Assembly: GCF_025770725.1 (NCBI RefSeq)
Contig: NZ_JANZKZ010000006.1
Span: 62,001-126,000 of the forward strand
Source: Sulfurospirillum oryzae
GTDB taxonomy: Bacteria > Campylobacterota > Campylobacteria > Campylobacterales > Sulfurospirillaceae
Reading direction: 5' to 3'
DNA length: 64,000 bases
The translations under genes were made by a program, and so were the position numbers. The notes beneath the pieces were generated by a model. That model had not been told where the DNA came from. It searched no databases and was given only the letters and a program-made list of their open reading frames with translations. Numbering within the stretch: the first letter of the stretch is position 1; each line of letters opens with the position of its first letter. Shown piece after piece: positions 8,604 to 19,400 of this stretch.

Positions 8604-10205
8604 TTAGGCTGTTTTAAAGGCAGAAAGCGTTTGACTTAGACTTTCAGAGAGTTTAGAGAGATGTTCAGCCGCACTGGCAATCTCTTCGACACTTCTCGCA
8701 TTGGTCGTGGAGAGCTGGTGGATGTTACTGATGCGGTTCATCACTTCGCCGGCTTTGGCACTACCCTCTTTTGCATCACTCGCCGTACGCAAAGCTAAGG
8801 TTTTGGCTTCATTCATATTGTCTACGGTTTGAAGCATAAGTGTTTGTGTGTTTTCAGCACGAAGTCCAAGTGCTTGGATCTCCTCAGCACTTTTTTTCAT
8901 CATATCTGTTGAGGTATTGACCGACTGAACGATGACTGCTACGGTTGCATTGCTTTCCACAAGACTTTTTTGGGTACGTTCAGCGAGTTTTCGCACTTCA
9001 TCGGCAACAACAGCAAATCCACGCCCATGTTCTCCTGCACGCGCCGCTTCAATAGCAGCATTAAGCGCTAGAAGATTGGTTTGTTCTGCAATATCAGAGA
9101 TAACAGAGAGCACTTGTTGAACTTGTGAGACCTCTTGATCAAGATGTTCAAGTCTGCTGGAGAGATCGGTTTGGCTGACGACAATGGTTTGAAGATCTGA
9201 AGAGACAGAGAGCACCTCTTTAGAAGCGTTTCCTAACTCATCGGCAACGCTTGCGATCATATTGCCCGATTGCGTTGAACTCTCTTCACTGGTTTTTAAG
9301 ATGGTCGCAACCGTTTTGGTTGCTTGAACGGTTTCATCAACCTCTTTAGCGGCATCTTCAGTACGTTTGCCGATTTGCAATGATGTCGAAGAGAGCTCTT
9401 CAGCTACCGCTGCGTTTTCTATAGCCGTGCGCTTCGCGTTATCGAGTGCTTGACGGAGCTCTGAAAGCAGGGTATTGACCGTTTGCATCATGTGTGCAAT
9501 TTCATCGTTACCAATAGTTTGTATGGTATGTTGAAGGTCTTTATGTTGACCAATATAGGTACACTCTTCAGATGCTTTTTGAATGGAGCGTTTGATTTGG
9601 TTGGCAATAAACCAGAAAAGAAAACAAGCACCTCCTGAAATGATCAGTGCCATAACGATCCCAATGATGCGTGATCTCTCTACTTGAGCATCTTCATAAG
9701 CCATAATAGCATCAGAGAGTTTTTCAACTTTCTCTTCAATATCAGTGTTTTCAACGCGGAGTTGTTCTGTGAGTTTTGCAAAATTTTGCCCCTCAGAAGA
9801 AGCGATGAATTCTGGTGAATTAATATTTATTTTGTATTTTTTTATAATTTCTAAACGAGCTGTATTGGTTATATGGTGTTGCTTGAGGTCTTCTTTAATT
9901 TGGTGTAGAAGGGCTAGATTCTCTTTAAAGTGAATTATTTTTTCTAATTCATCAAGATGTTCCAATAGATTCTTATAAGAAAGAGCATAATTGTCTAATG
10001 ATTTTTGATCAAAATAGAGCTGATACCCTCTTGAATGCATAAGAAGCTCTGCCGTATGCTTTGAAATTTCACCTGTTGTTTGAATTTTATCGGTTGCTTG
10101 TTCTGCACTGCTGGTGTTGGAAATAAGCAGATAACTAAGACTTACTGTACCAAAGAGAACAACAATAAGTAAAAAGAAGAGTTTGGCGCGTATGGTGGAT
10201 AACAT
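8604..10205 (-). CDS. Methyl-accepting chemotaxis protein
   Basis: This 533-residue chemoreceptor has a membrane helix at about 7-28, a periplasmic helical sensor region of roughly 155 residues, a second helix at about 183-206, a HAMP domain, and a long cytoplasmic coiled coil with the conserved signalling tip ([20 protein letters not shown]). No CheR-binding pentapeptide is seen at the C-terminus (it ends LSAFKTA). The ligand is unknown. It is the first gene of a two-gene unit with ygiD. Confidence 0.92.
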   Translation of the reverse strand: MLSTIRAKLFFLLIVVLFGTVSLSYLLISNTSSAEQATDKIQTTGEISKHTAELLMHSRGYQLYFDQKSLDNYALSYKNLLEHLDELEKIIHFKENLALLHQIKEDLKQHHITNTARLEIIKKYKININSPEFIASSEGQNFAKLTEQLRVENTDIEEKVEKLSDAIMAYEDAQVERSRIIGIVMALIISGGACFLFWFIANQIKRSIQKASEECTYIGQHKDLQHTIQTIGNDEIAHMMQTVNTLLSELRQALDNAKRTAIENAAVAEELSSTSLQIGKRTEDAAKEVDETVQATKTVATILKTSEESSTQSGNMIASVADELGNASKEVLSVSSDLQTIVVSQTDLSSRLEHLDQEVSQVQQVLSVISDIAEQTNLLALNAAIEAARAGEHGRGFAVVADEVRKLAERTQKSLVESNATVAVIVQSVNTSTDMMKKSAEEIQALGLRAENTQTLMLQTVDNMNEAKTLALRTASDAKEGSAKAGEVMNRISNIHQLSTTNARSVEEIASAAEHLSKLSESLSQTLSAFKTA

Positions 10206-10375
10206 AAAGACTCCTTGTTTAGCCCGAAGAGATGAAAACTTTTATGTGGAATTATACCAATAGATTACTAATAAGCGGTTAACGCATAATACTTAATTTG
10301 CTTTTTCATTGAGTGGGTTTGGGTGATTTGAAAGGTTTTTTAGCATTACATGTAAAGATAAGGGAGGAGTTGGAA

Positions 10376-11167
10376 TTATCCAAATCTTCCCGTAATATAC
10401 TCTTCTGTTAAACGCTCTTTTGGATTGACAAACATGTCTTTGGTAGCACCAAGCTCAATGAGCTCTCCTAAATACATAAATGCGGTATAGTCCGAAAGAC
10501 GTGCAGCTTGTTGGAGGTTGTGTGTTACGATGATGACGGTAAGTTGCTCTTTCAGCTCAATAATCAACTGCTCAATCGCAAGCGTTGAAATCGGATCAAG
10601 CGCGCTGGTTGGCTCATCAAAAAGCAACACTTCTGGTTCAACGGCAACCGCACGCGCGATGCAAAGGCGTTGTTGTTGACCGCCTGATAGTGCGGAAGCT
10701 CCATCTTTTAAACGGTCTTTCACTTCATCCCAAAGGGCTGCCCCACGCAGCGCTTTTTCGACTTTTTGTGCCAAGATTTTTTTATCTTTTAATCCTTGCA
10801 GGCGTAAACCATAAGCGACATTGTCAAAGATGCTCATTGGAAAAGGGGTTGGTTTTTGAAAAATCATACCAATTTTCATACGAAGTGCTATGAGGTCTAT
10901 ATCTTTATCTAAAAGATTTTGGTTGTCGCCATGAAAATGGATCTCTCCCTCATAACGATTGCCAGGGTAGAGGTCGTGCATACGGTTAAAAGAGCGAAGC
11001 AGGGTTGTTTTACCACAACCGCTAGGTCCTATGAGCGCGGTTACTTTCTTTTTTGCAATAGGCATATCAATGGACTTGAGGTTTGGGTCGCTCTTGCCTG
11101 CATAGTAGAAGTTAAAATTCTTAACTTCAAGTTCAAGAGCATCGTTCATAGGCGTAATGGTAGCCAT
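10376..11167 (-). CDS. pstB: Phosphate ABC transporter ATPase PstB
   Basis: This 263-residue ATPase has Walker [10 protein letters not shown], signature LSGGQQQRL, Walker [13 protein letters not shown] and the H-loop (THNLQQ). Length and the conserved NRMHDL stretch after Walker A match PstB, the energising subunit of the high-affinity phosphate importer. It is the last gene of pstSCAB and is separated from pstA by 151 bp, a longer gap than elsewhere in the operon. Confidence 0.95.
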   Translation of the reverse strand: MATITPMNDALELEVKNFNFYYAGKSDPNLKSIDMPIAKKKVTALIGPSGCGKTTLLRSFNRMHDLYPGNRYEGEIHFHGDNQNLLDKDIDLIALRMKIGMIFQKPTPFPMSIFDNVAYGLRLQGLKDKKILAQKVEKALRGAALWDEVKDRLKDGASALSGGQQQRLCIARAVAVEPEVLLFDEPTSALDPISTLAIEQLIIELKEQLTVIIVTHNLQQAARLSDYTAFMYLGELIELGATKDMFVNPKERLTEEYITGRFG

Positions 11168-11318
11168 AAAATTCCTTTATTAAGTAAATTTCTTACGACT
11201 CAATTTCGCAAGAACTAAAAGCACCAAAGGTGCGCGGGCTTTCTGCCGAAGAAAACCCAGTGTTAGCGTAGCTTGAAAAGCTTTGCTTTGAAGGCGTGTT
11301 ATGAGTTCTGGAAGAACT
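11168..11318 (-). other. pstA-pstB intergenic spacer with hairpin
   Basis: This 151-bp non-coding spacer sits inside the pst operon. A perfect 7-bp inverted repeat (GAGTTCT/AGAACTC, 11303-11319) sits at the pstA stop. No T-run follows on the minus strand, so a processing or stabilising stem is likelier than a terminator. I see no gene here. Confidence 0.4.
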
Positions 11319-12161
11319 CTATTTTTTAATTAAAAGGCGACCGCCAATGTTGATCGCAAGAATAGCAAACGCTAAGATAGCTGCACTTGCCCAACCAATG
11401 GCTTGCCAGTCTTCAAAAGGACTCATTGTGTAATTAAACATGGTCACAGTTAAAGATGCCATTGAATTGCTCATATCGGTGGCGAAAAAGTTATTATTGA
11501 AGGCGGTAAAGAGAAGCGGTGCTGTCTCTCCTGCAACCCTTGCAACGCCCAATAGGACACCGGTTGTAATGCCCGTAATCGCACCTTTGTAAACAATTTG
11601 CACGATGACTTTCCATTTTGGCGCACCCAGTGCGTAAGCCGCTTCTCGCAGTTCAATAGGCACAAGGGCTAGCATGTCATCGGTGGTGCGAATAATGACA
11701 GGAATCATGATAATAGCAAGTGCAACGCTTCCTGCCCATCCTGAGAAATGACCAAGAGGCATAACCAAAATACCGTAAACAAAAACACCAATGATGATCG
11801 AAGGTGCTGACATCATAATATCGGAAAGATCACGCGTAAAGTTTGCAAAGCGTGAACTTCTGCCATACTCGCTGAGGTATGTTCCCGCTAAAAGCCCCAT
11901 CGGCACACCGATAATCGTAGAAGCAAAGGTAAGCATCAAATGTCCGACTAAAGCATGACGAAGTCCGCTCGGTGCAATACCTGGAGGTGCGCCATCTTTG
12001 ATAAAGAGATCTAAGGAGATGTGCGAAAGTCCATTGAAAACAAGCACTCCCAAAATCCAAAAGAGAAAAAAGATACCAATGAGTGTTGCTAAAGAGGCGA
12101 GCGAGAGTGCAATGATATTGGTAATTTTTCGTTTTTTATAAGATGAGTTAACCTTAACCAT
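11319..12161 (-). CDS. pstA: Phosphate ABC transporter permease PstA
   Basis: This 280-residue inner-membrane permease has six predicted membrane segments and the BPD_transp_1 EAA-type loop (LREAAYALGAPKWKV). Together with PstC it forms the phosphate channel. The start at 12161 overlaps the pstC stop by 8 bp, indicating coupled translation. Confidence 0.95.
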   Translation of the reverse strand: MVKVNSSYKKRKITNIIALSLASLATLIGIFFLFWILGVLVFNGLSHISLDLFIKDGAPPGIAPSGLRHALVGHLMLTFASTIIGVPMGLLAGTYLSEYGRSSRFANFTRDLSDIMMSAPSIIIGVFVYGILVMPLGHFSGWAGSVALAIIMIPVIIRTTDDMLALVPIELREAAYALGAPKWKVIVQIVYKGAITGITTGVLLGVARVAGETAPLLFTAFNNNFFATDMSNSMASLTVTMFNYTMSPFEDWQAIGWASAAILAFAILAINIGGRLLIKK

Positions 12162-13020
12162 TTTTTCTCACTTTTCGTAAAAATGCAAATTTTGCAACGG
12201 CAATCACGGTAAAGCTGACCACAAACAAGATAAGCGCTAAATAGAAAAGACTTGAGTAGTACAAGTCTCCATCGGCTTCACTAAATTCGTTGGCTAAGAT
12301 GACAGGAATGCTGGTTGCTGGCTCTAGGATGGAAGAAGGCATATTGGTGCTATTGCCCATCACAAAGGTAACCGCCATGGTCTCGCCAAGCGCGCGTCCT
12401 AAAGAGAGAATAACAGAACCTATTACTCCCACTTTGGCAAAAGGAATAATGACATCTTTAATGACGTCCCATTTGGTCGCTCCTAGTGCGTAGGCAGACT
12501 CTTTGAGGATGTCAGGTGTTGTGTCCATCGCATCGCGTGATACGGCTGCTGTAAAAGGGATGATCATAATGGCAAGGATAATGCTCGCCGTTAATGTTCC
12601 AATCCCTGACGTTCCTGTTAGTTTTTGAATGAGTGGTACAAAGAAAAAGAGCCCCCACATACCATAAACAATCGATGGAATTGCAGCAAGAAGCTCGATC
12701 ATTGTTCCGATCAATGATTTTAGACGTCCTCTTGCAATTTCAGAGAGGAAAATGGCAATACCAAGAGCAAGAGGTGTGGCTAAAACCATTGCCGTTGCGG
12801 TGCTCGTTAGTGTGCCATAAATCGCAGGAAATGCTCCAAACTTTTCAAGATTGGGAGCCCATTCAGTGTCAAAAATAAATCCAAATCCTAACGTATCAAT
12901 GGAAAGTTTAGCGTGGTCGTATAAAACATAAAAAATACTCACGAGAATGACAAGCACAGAGATGGACATGACTCTTGAGACATTTTCGAAGATAAAGTCG
13001 CCAACGTTAAAGTTCTTCAT
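12154..13020 (-). CDS. pstC: Phosphate ABC transporter permease PstC
   Basis: This 288-residue permease has six membrane segments and the EAA-loop sequence LKESAYALGATKWDV. I chose ATG 13020 (MKNFNVGDFIFENVS). A longer frame to 13230 would overlap pstS and adds a non-homologous basic leader. The gene is coupled to pstA downstream and separated from pstS by 82 bp that carry a stem-loop. Confidence 0.93.
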   Translation of the reverse strand: MKNFNVGDFIFENVSRVMSISVLVILVSIFYVLYDHAKLSIDTLGFGFIFDTEWAPNLEKFGAFPAIYGTLTSTATAMVLATPLALGIAIFLSEIARGRLKSLIGTMIELLAAIPSIVYGMWGLFFFVPLIQKLTGTSGIGTLTASIILAIMIIPFTAAVSRDAMDTTPDILKESAYALGATKWDVIKDVIIPFAKVGVIGSVILSLGRALGETMAVTFVMGNSTNMPSSILEPATSIPVILANEFSEADGDLYYSSLFYLALILFVVSFTVIAVAKFAFLRKVRKNG

Positions 13021-13063
13021 TGTTTTCGTGTTTCCTTGTTTGGTAAAGATAAAAGTGTACAAA

Positions 13064-13087
13064 CAGCAAGAGGAAAACCCCTTGCTG
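13064..13087 (-). promoter_or_regulatory. Stem-loop between pstS and pstC
   Basis: CAGCAAG and CTTGCTG form a 7-bp perfect stem, extended by GG/CC across an A-C mismatch. It sits just after the pstS stop. Such structures commonly stabilise the binding-protein part of an ABC operon transcript or partly terminate it; only a weak T-run follows. Confidence 0.5.
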
Positions 13088-13102
13088 AAAAATTCAATTG
13101 CT

Positions 13103-14098
13103 TTACTTAGCGCCGTTTGCTTTCCAGTAAGCAACAATAGCAGTAACAGTCTCTTTTGGAAGAGGAATGTAACCCAATTTTTGTGCTTCTTCGGCACCTT
13201 TTTCAAATGAGTAGTCAAAGAATGTTGCAACTTTTTTGTTCTGGTCTGCTTTTTCTGTTGGCAATAAAATAAACGTTGCAGCTACAATTGGGTATGTGTT
13301 TTTACCCGGTTGGTTTGCTAGGATTTGATAAAATCCTTCTTCTGCTTTCCATTTTGCATTGGCTGCTGCTGCTTTGATATTTTCAGTCGTTGGTTTAACC
13401 CATGTTTTTTCAGCACTTTGGATGGTTACCATTGGAAGGTTGTTTTTCTCAGCATACGCTGTTTCAACATAACCGATTGAGCCTGGAGTTTGCTTGATCA
13501 TGTTGGTCACACCTTCATTGCCTTTTCCACCTATGCCTACTGGCCACTTAACGGTTTTGCCAAGACCAACTTTTTCATGCCATACCGGGCTGATTTGGTC
13601 TAACCAATAGGTAAAATTCCATGTTGTACCACTTCCGTCTGAACGGTGTGCAATGGTAATCGCTTGATCAGGAAGTGCAACACCTGTATTATCCGCAGCG
13701 ATTTTTGGGTCATTCCATTTGGTGATAGTTCCCATAAAAATGCCTTCAACTGCAGCATTGGAGAGTTTTACTTCTTTGCCTTCAAGTGTTGGGATGTTGT
13801 ACGCTAAACCAATCGCACCCACAACAGCAGGGAATTGTAATAATTTATCTTGAGCTAATTTTGCAGGCTCTAATGGTTCATCGGATGCACCAAAATCAAC
13901 CGTACGTGCTTGAATTTGTTTAATTCCACCACCGCTTCCGATGGATTGGTAGTTCACCTGAATACCTGTGGTTGCCTCATACGCATGTGCCCATTGGTAA
14001 TAAATAGGAGCAGGGAAACTCGCACCCGCGCCACTGATTTTATCTGCTGCCATAAGACTCACTGCTGCTAGAGCGGAGAGAAGAAGCATTTTATTCAT
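13103..14098 (-). CDS. pstS: Periplasmic phosphate-binding protein PstS
   Basis: This 331-residue protein has a signal peptide (MNKMLLLSALAAVSLMAA). Phosphate-pocket sequences typical of PstS follow: GAGASFPAP near the N-terminus, GSGGGIKQIQ, DFGASDEPL and HRSDGSGTT. It captures phosphate for the PstCAB channel. It is the first gene of pstSCAB and is preceded by the best Pho-box-like promoter in the window. Confidence 0.96.
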   Translation of the reverse strand: MNKMLLLSALAAVSLMAADKISGAGASFPAPIYYQWAHAYEATTGIQVNYQSIGSGGGIKQIQARTVDFGASDEPLEPAKLAQDKLLQFPAVVGAIGLAYNIPTLEGKEVKLSNAAVEGIFMGTITKWNDPKIAADNTGVALPDQAITIAHRSDGSGTTWNFTYWLDQISPVWHEKVGLGKTVKWPVGIGGKGNEGVTNMIKQTPGSIGYVETAYAEKNNLPMVTIQSAEKTWVKPTTENIKAAAANAKWKAEEGFYQILANQPGKNTYPIVAATFILLPTEKADQNKKVATFFDYSFEKGAEEAQKLGYIPLPKETVTAIVAYWKANGAK

Positions 14099-14117
14099 TG
14101 AAAAACCCCTTGTTTTT

Positions 14118-14170
14118 TTGTTTTAACAGGTTGAATTTTAATAAGACTTCATTACAATTTGATTACAACA
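14118..14170. repeat. 53-bp direct repeat, copy 1 (pstS promoter)
   Basis: This 53-bp stretch is identical to 25462-25514. Homology continues with clear divergence for about another 65 bp on the right-hand side of each copy, for example GAATTGAAGTGTTG against GAATTAAAGTGTTG. The copy contains the pstS Pho box and -10. The pair brackets the CDI island. Confidence 0.85.
14135..14168 (-). promoter_or_regulatory. Pho-box promoter of pstS
   Basis: The minus strand of 14168-14151 is TTGTAAT-CAAA-TTGTAAT, a perfect 7-base direct repeat with a 4-base spacer. A -10 hexamer TAAAAT (14140-14135) follows 10 nt later. A weaker third half-site (CAATACA on the plus strand, 14173-14179) continues the 11-bp period. 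Confidence 0.72.
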
Positions 14171-14808
14171 TGCAATACATTTTGAAGTGAATTGAAGTGT
14201 TGCGCTAAGACATTAGCTATAAATGCAAAAGTACATTGATGAGACACTCATTTTTCATTTGACATTTTTTACATGTTGTCACACAAAGCATTTTATAATC
14301 TAAGGAAGTTAAAAATAAATTTCTTAGGAGACTTTAGTTGTTTTTGCAAGTAAAGATAAAGCAGAAGAATTCATGAAACAATATAAGGAAAGAAACGTTC
14401 TTGATTTTGCACAAGTTTCTAATGGGCTTAATGAATCTTTTGACTGACAAACAGCACTAGAATATGAAATAAGAGACTACTCAATCAATCCACAAAAATA
14501 AAACTTACCCACCTCTCTTTAAAAATAGAGTTAAAATATAAAAATATGATTTTTTTGTACTTTTTATAAAAAATAATATTTCTGTGACGCAAACTGTGAC
14601 ACGTTTTAGTTAGAATGATGACTTTAATAATTTTAAAAATAAAATATATGTGTTGTATTTAACATTTATTTAATATTAAATATAACTAATGTAGAAAATT
14701 ACTAAAAAATCTAGTACTTTTCTTCTTTAATATGTATTTTTTGAATATTACTATTGCCATTACATGTAAAGATAATATGCGCAACACAAATAAAACAATT
14801 CCCTACAA
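14171..14808. other. AT-rich intergenic region, pstS to cdiB
   Basis: About 640 bp with no convincing full gene. It holds the diverged part of the duplicated segment (to about 14240), a reading-frame remnant near 14318-14447, and a very AT-rich stretch (14460-14760). A TTACATGTAA palindrome (14760-14769) and a GATAAT hexamer just upstream of cdiB may belong to the cdiB promoter. Confidence 0.5.
14373..14447 (+). pseudogene. Possible remnant reading frame
   Basis: From ATG 14373 the frame gives 24 residues (starting MKQYKERNVLDFAQVSNGLN). It is open upstream to 14318 without a usable start, after a TAGGAG-like site at 14325-14330 in the wrong spacing. The composition looks protein-like, with the hydrophilic helical pattern AEEFMKQYKERN. 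It may be the end of a small gene damaged when the island arrived. Not recognised; low confidence. Confidence 0.25.
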
Positions 14809-14832
14809 TTGGGAAAGAGACTAAGGAATCCT

Positions 14833-16458
14833 ATGCGGAGAAAATTTAAAGTTTGCACCTTTTTTTTAGTGATGGCAAGTCTTGCTTACGCCGAGTCTGT
14901 TACTGACTTAATCGATAAAAGAGAGCAGTTTGAGAAACAAAAAGAGGTTTTTGAAAAACTTGAAAAGCGCCAAGATGAAAACATTATGCGTTATAACGTT
15001 GAAAAGCCCGAGCTTTTACCCCAAAAAGATGAGCAATGTTTTGAGATAAAAGAAATTAAGGACGAAGGTATAACATTACTTTCTCATAGTGAGAAACAAT
15101 TTTTATATGAGCAGTACATTGGCAAGTGCAATTCCCTTACGGATCTATCCAATCTAGCGCGCGAACTTACTGCATTGTACCTTGATAAAGGGTATATCAC
15201 TTCACAAGTTTATATCAAACCTCAAAATATCGCTTCAGGTGAAGTAACACTTTATGCTGTTGAAGGAAAAATAGAAAAAATATCTCCCGATGAGCGTTAT
15301 ATCAACAGTGCTTTTATAGGACAACAGGGGGATTATCTCAATCTTCGTGATTTAGAAAATGCCGTTGAGATGATCAATCGTTTGCCAAGCAATCATGCCA
15401 CAATGGATATGGTTCCTAGTGAAAAGGTCGGTTATACCGATGTTAATATTGAAAACAATACCACAAACCGCATCAATGGAAATATTGGACTTAATAATTT
15501 TGGAACCAAAAAGACAGGCGATAAGCAAGGCTCTCTTGAGCTCAATCTTGACGATCCTTTAAGGCTTAATGATCAGTTTAAAATCAATCTCAACAGTACC
15601 AATAAACACTTTCAAAATGAAAATTCCGTAGGTGATAGCTATGAGTATTCCATCCCTTTTGAACGGTTACTGACTACTTTAAGCTATCGAAAAAGTCGTT
15701 ATGAGCAATACGTTAATGGCGGCATTAATCGCTATGAATCTAATGGCGATACTAAAACCTATACCTTAGCACTCAATTATAAGCTCTTTCATAATGAATC
15801 ACATCGTGTTAGCGTTGGAACTTCTGTATCGCAGTATCAAACACAAAACTATATGAGCAAAGCACTGATTGAAACCTCTAGTTATGATCTCTCCAAAGCG
15901 GGCGCAATGATAGATTATATGTATCAAACAACAGGTTTTTACACGTATGTAGCATTCAATTACACCAAAGGAACCGATTGGTTTAACGCTCACAATCCAA
16001 CAGCTCTTAATGAAAAATACGCTCTTTATACTATTGATGCTTCACTAAGTAAGCGCCTTGATGAATTTCAATACGCGCTTAGTGGACACTATCAACACTC
16101 CAATGACCAACTCTTTAGTGCCAATCAAATCAGCATAGGCGGGCATTATAGTATTCGCGGTTACCAAAAAGAGGGGCTGAGTGGCAATACTGGCTATTAT
16201 GTACGTAATGAGCTCTCTTATACCCCTCAAGTCAAGTTTATGGAGTACTTTGATCAGACCTATTTTATAGCCCTTGATGGTGGCGAAATCAAAAAAGAAG
16301 TCGATACTAAAGGTGGTACTTTGCTGAGTGATTCTTTAGGACTTAAGCTCAAAAGAGGTGATTTTGATATGACACTTTACTATGCAATGCCTCTTTATAA
16401 AAAAGACGTGAGTGTCACTCACAATTTCTTTGGCGTTTCTGCCAATTACCGTTTTTAA
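14833..16458 (+). CDS. cdiB: CdiB/ShlB-type outer-membrane transporter
   Basis: This 541-residue two-partner secretion pore has a signal peptide (MRRKFKVCTFFLVMASLAYA), an N-terminal helical segment, and POTRA domains at about 50-210 (QCFEIKEIKDEGITLL, then TALYLDKGYITSQVYI). A 16-stranded barrel with the ShlB-type features follows, including SIRGYQKEGLSGNTGYYVRN and a terminal aromatic residue (YRF). I prefer ATG 14833, which follows AAGGA, over an upstream TTG at 14809 that would spoil the signal peptide. It exports the CdiA partner encoded 31 bp downstream. Confidence 0.9.
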   Translation: MRRKFKVCTFFLVMASLAYAESVTDLIDKREQFEKQKEVFEKLEKRQDENIMRYNVEKPELLPQKDEQCFEIKEIKDEGITLLSHSEKQFLYEQYIGKCNSLTDLSNLARELTALYLDKGYITSQVYIKPQNIASGEVTLYAVEGKIEKISPDERYINSAFIGQQGDYLNLRDLENAVEMINRLPSNHATMDMVPSEKVGYTDVNIENNTTNRINGNIGLNNFGTKKTGDKQGSLELNLDDPLRLNDQFKINLNSTNKHFQNENSVGDSYEYSIPFERLLTTLSYRKSRYEQYVNGGINRYESNGDTKTYTLALNYKLFHNESHRVSVGTSVSQYQTQNYMSKALIETSSYDLSKAGAMIDYMYQTTGFYTYVAFNYTKGTDWFNAHNPTALNEKYALYTIDASLSKRLDEFQYALSGHYQHSNDQLFSANQISIGGHYSIRGYQKEGLSGNTGYYVRNELSYTPQVKFMEYFDQTYFIALDGGEIKKEVDTKGGTLLSDSLGLKLKRGDFDMTLYYAMPLYKKDVSVTHNFFGVSANYRF

Positions 16459-16489
16459 TCAACCATGAATGTACGAACAAAGGAAACAC

Positions 16490-19400
16490 ATGACAAGTAG
16501 ACAAGTTGTATCCGTTATTGTTAGCACCGTTTTAATATTAAACCAAACACTCCTAGCAGCAGAACTCACCATAGATACCAGTGCGCCTAAAGCCAATCAA
16601 GCAGACCTCATTAAAGCACCCAGTGGAACGACAATTGTCAATATAGTAACGCCCAATTCGCAAGGGCTTTCGCACAATAAATTCTCAAATTTCAATGTCG
16701 ATTCACAAGGTCTCATCCTTAATAATGCTAAAACGATTGCTAATACGCAGCTTGCAGGATACATCTCTTACAACCCAAATTTAACAGGCAATAATGCTAA
16801 ACTCATTCTCAATGAAGTCACAGGTACGAGTAAAACACTCCTGCAAGGTTATACGGAAGTGGCAGGTGTAGCTGCTGATGTTATCATCGCTAATCCTAAT
16901 GGTATCAGTGTTAATGGTGGAGGATTTATCAATACACCTAGTGCAACACTTACCACAGGTACACCTATGATGAATGGAAACCTGTTGCAAGGCTTTGACA
17001 TTAGTGGCGGAAGCATCGTCATTGACGGAGATGGCTTTAATGGTAATAATATTGCTAAAGTCAATCTCTACGCTAAGGCGTTACAACTCAATGCTAAACT
17101 TTACGCCGATGGGCTCAATGTTGTGATAGGGGAAAACACCATATCCCTTGATGGCAGTGTTACGCCTAAAAACAAAAGTGGCAGTGGTGTGTCTATCGAC
17201 TCAACGCTACTTGGAGGCATTTATGCCAATACCATAACGCTCAAAAGTACTGACAAAGGCATTGGTGTCAATCTTCCGCCTGAAGTCTTTGCTCAAAATT
17301 CCTTAGAACTTCTTGCCGATGGTAGCATCGTTGCTTCTAAAGTCGTTGCAGGCACAAACGTAGCACTGACCTCTCAAAGTGCCAATGTCAATCTTACCAA
17401 TGATGTAACAGCCAATAACATTGCCCTTAATGCAGGTAAAGAGCTTCTAGTTGCAGAAAATAAAGTCATTCAATCATTTCAAGACATGACCATCGTAGCC
17501 GAAACCATTAGCAATAAAGGTGAATTGAATGCTCTTTTAGGCACAGGGAAAAGCAGCATTACCGCTTTAGGGAACATCAACAATGAAGGGCTTATTGGCG
17601 GTTATGATGTGGATGTAAAAGCCAGTAGCATTGACAACACGGGTGCATTTTATTCTAAAAATAATCTAGTAGTTACAGCTCAAACACTAAACAATGATGG
17701 TGTCATTCGAAGCAATAAAGCCATAGATCTTCTTATCGAAAGCTCTCTTACCAATCAAGCAAATGGGCTTATCTACAGTGACGATACGTTAAATATCGCT
17801 GCAAATAGTGCCAAAGATAAAATCAATACAGTAACCAACTACGGCACCATCCAATCGGATAAAGACATAGCCATCACCGCCCAAACACTGAACAATACAG
17901 CAAGTACCCCAACCATAAGCCAAGTCTCAACTTCTGGCTCCACAACGGTTTCTCAAGGTGGCATTAATGATTATGATGTTGTCACAACAACAACCCAAAC
18001 GCAAATAGTCGATATTCCAACTACTCCTGCATTGATTATAGCCTCTGGCGATATTGCGCTTGATCTTGGTACATTAAACAATCATTACTCCCTTATAGCC
18101 TCCGATGGTAACATCGTCCTTAATGCAACGTTAGCCAACAATGTCGGCAAAGTCATCGTGACCACAACAGACATCGTCACCACCCAATATCGTAATACCA
18201 AAAGTTGTAAGAAAAAATTTGGCGTAACTTATGGTTGCCATACCTACGCTGGATATAGAGGTACCTTTACACAAAGCGACACCACCAGACTTCCCCTAGC
18301 AGGATACGGGATCCAAGCTAAAAAAAGCATCACTGGTAATGTTGTCACCCTCAATAACATCAGTGACCAGTTAAATGGTTCGCTAGATGCTCAGCAAATT
18401 CAAGCTAAATTAACCACGATTGACAGTGTGGAAAATAACGCTAAAAATTTACAAAAACTAACAACCTCTCTTACAGATTCAACTACCAATGCACAAGAGA
18501 TGACCTCCGATGCACCCACCATCACGGGAGCCGTGGCAGCTATTGTAACGCTTAGCGATTTGGATACTTTTAAAACGGATTTAGCTTCCGTAAAAACAGG
18601 ACTTCAAGAGTCTCTTGATGACGTAAAAGCAACCCTCTCCTCTTTAGAAGCTATCGTTACTTCCATCAAAGCATTGGGAAACACAGGTGGTATAACCCAT
18701 AACACCACCTCTCTAGAATCCACGATAGCCGTACTTAAAAACAATATTACCCTAGCAGAGAGCCACTTAACTGATTTCGATACGATAAAAAACTCCCTAG
18801 TCGTTGTTGCAGATGCTACCGCTAAAAAGCAAAATCTCATAGATACCAATGTCGTTATGAATGATCTATTTTCTCAAAGCGCACAAGCACTAAGCACACT
18901 CAATATTACACCACTTTCAACAGGACTAGAAACTGTTGGAAACACACTTCGCACCGAAGTCAATACTGCGTTAGCACAACAAAACAATGTCGAATATAAA
19001 ATCATTACCGCTAATGAAGGCTTATACCAAACCAATACACACAATGCACTCTCTCCAACGACACCGGTAACCTATACGGCTAATAGCAGCACCATCATCG
19101 ACAATATCACACTTCCGAAAGGTAAGTATGGTGTGTTTTTAGTTGATAAAGCCAAAGATCATCCCTATCTCATCGAAGCCAACCCTCTTTATACGAACTA
19201 CAACACCTTTATCAGCTCAGATTATATGCTTAAAAAGCTCGATTACCGCCCAGAGAATACCCTCAAACGTCTAGGCGATGCGATGTATGAAACGCAGCTT
19301 GTAAGTAACAGTGTCATACGCCTTAGTGGCAGTCGTTACCTTGAAGGTTATGGCTCAGAGCTTTCGCAGTTTCAAGGACTGATGGATAATGCCCTAAGCC

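Noticed and set aside
13021-13230. N-terminal extension of pstC by 70 residues
   Set aside because: It overlaps pstS, reads as a basic low-quality leader, and PstC homology begins at the ATG at 13020.
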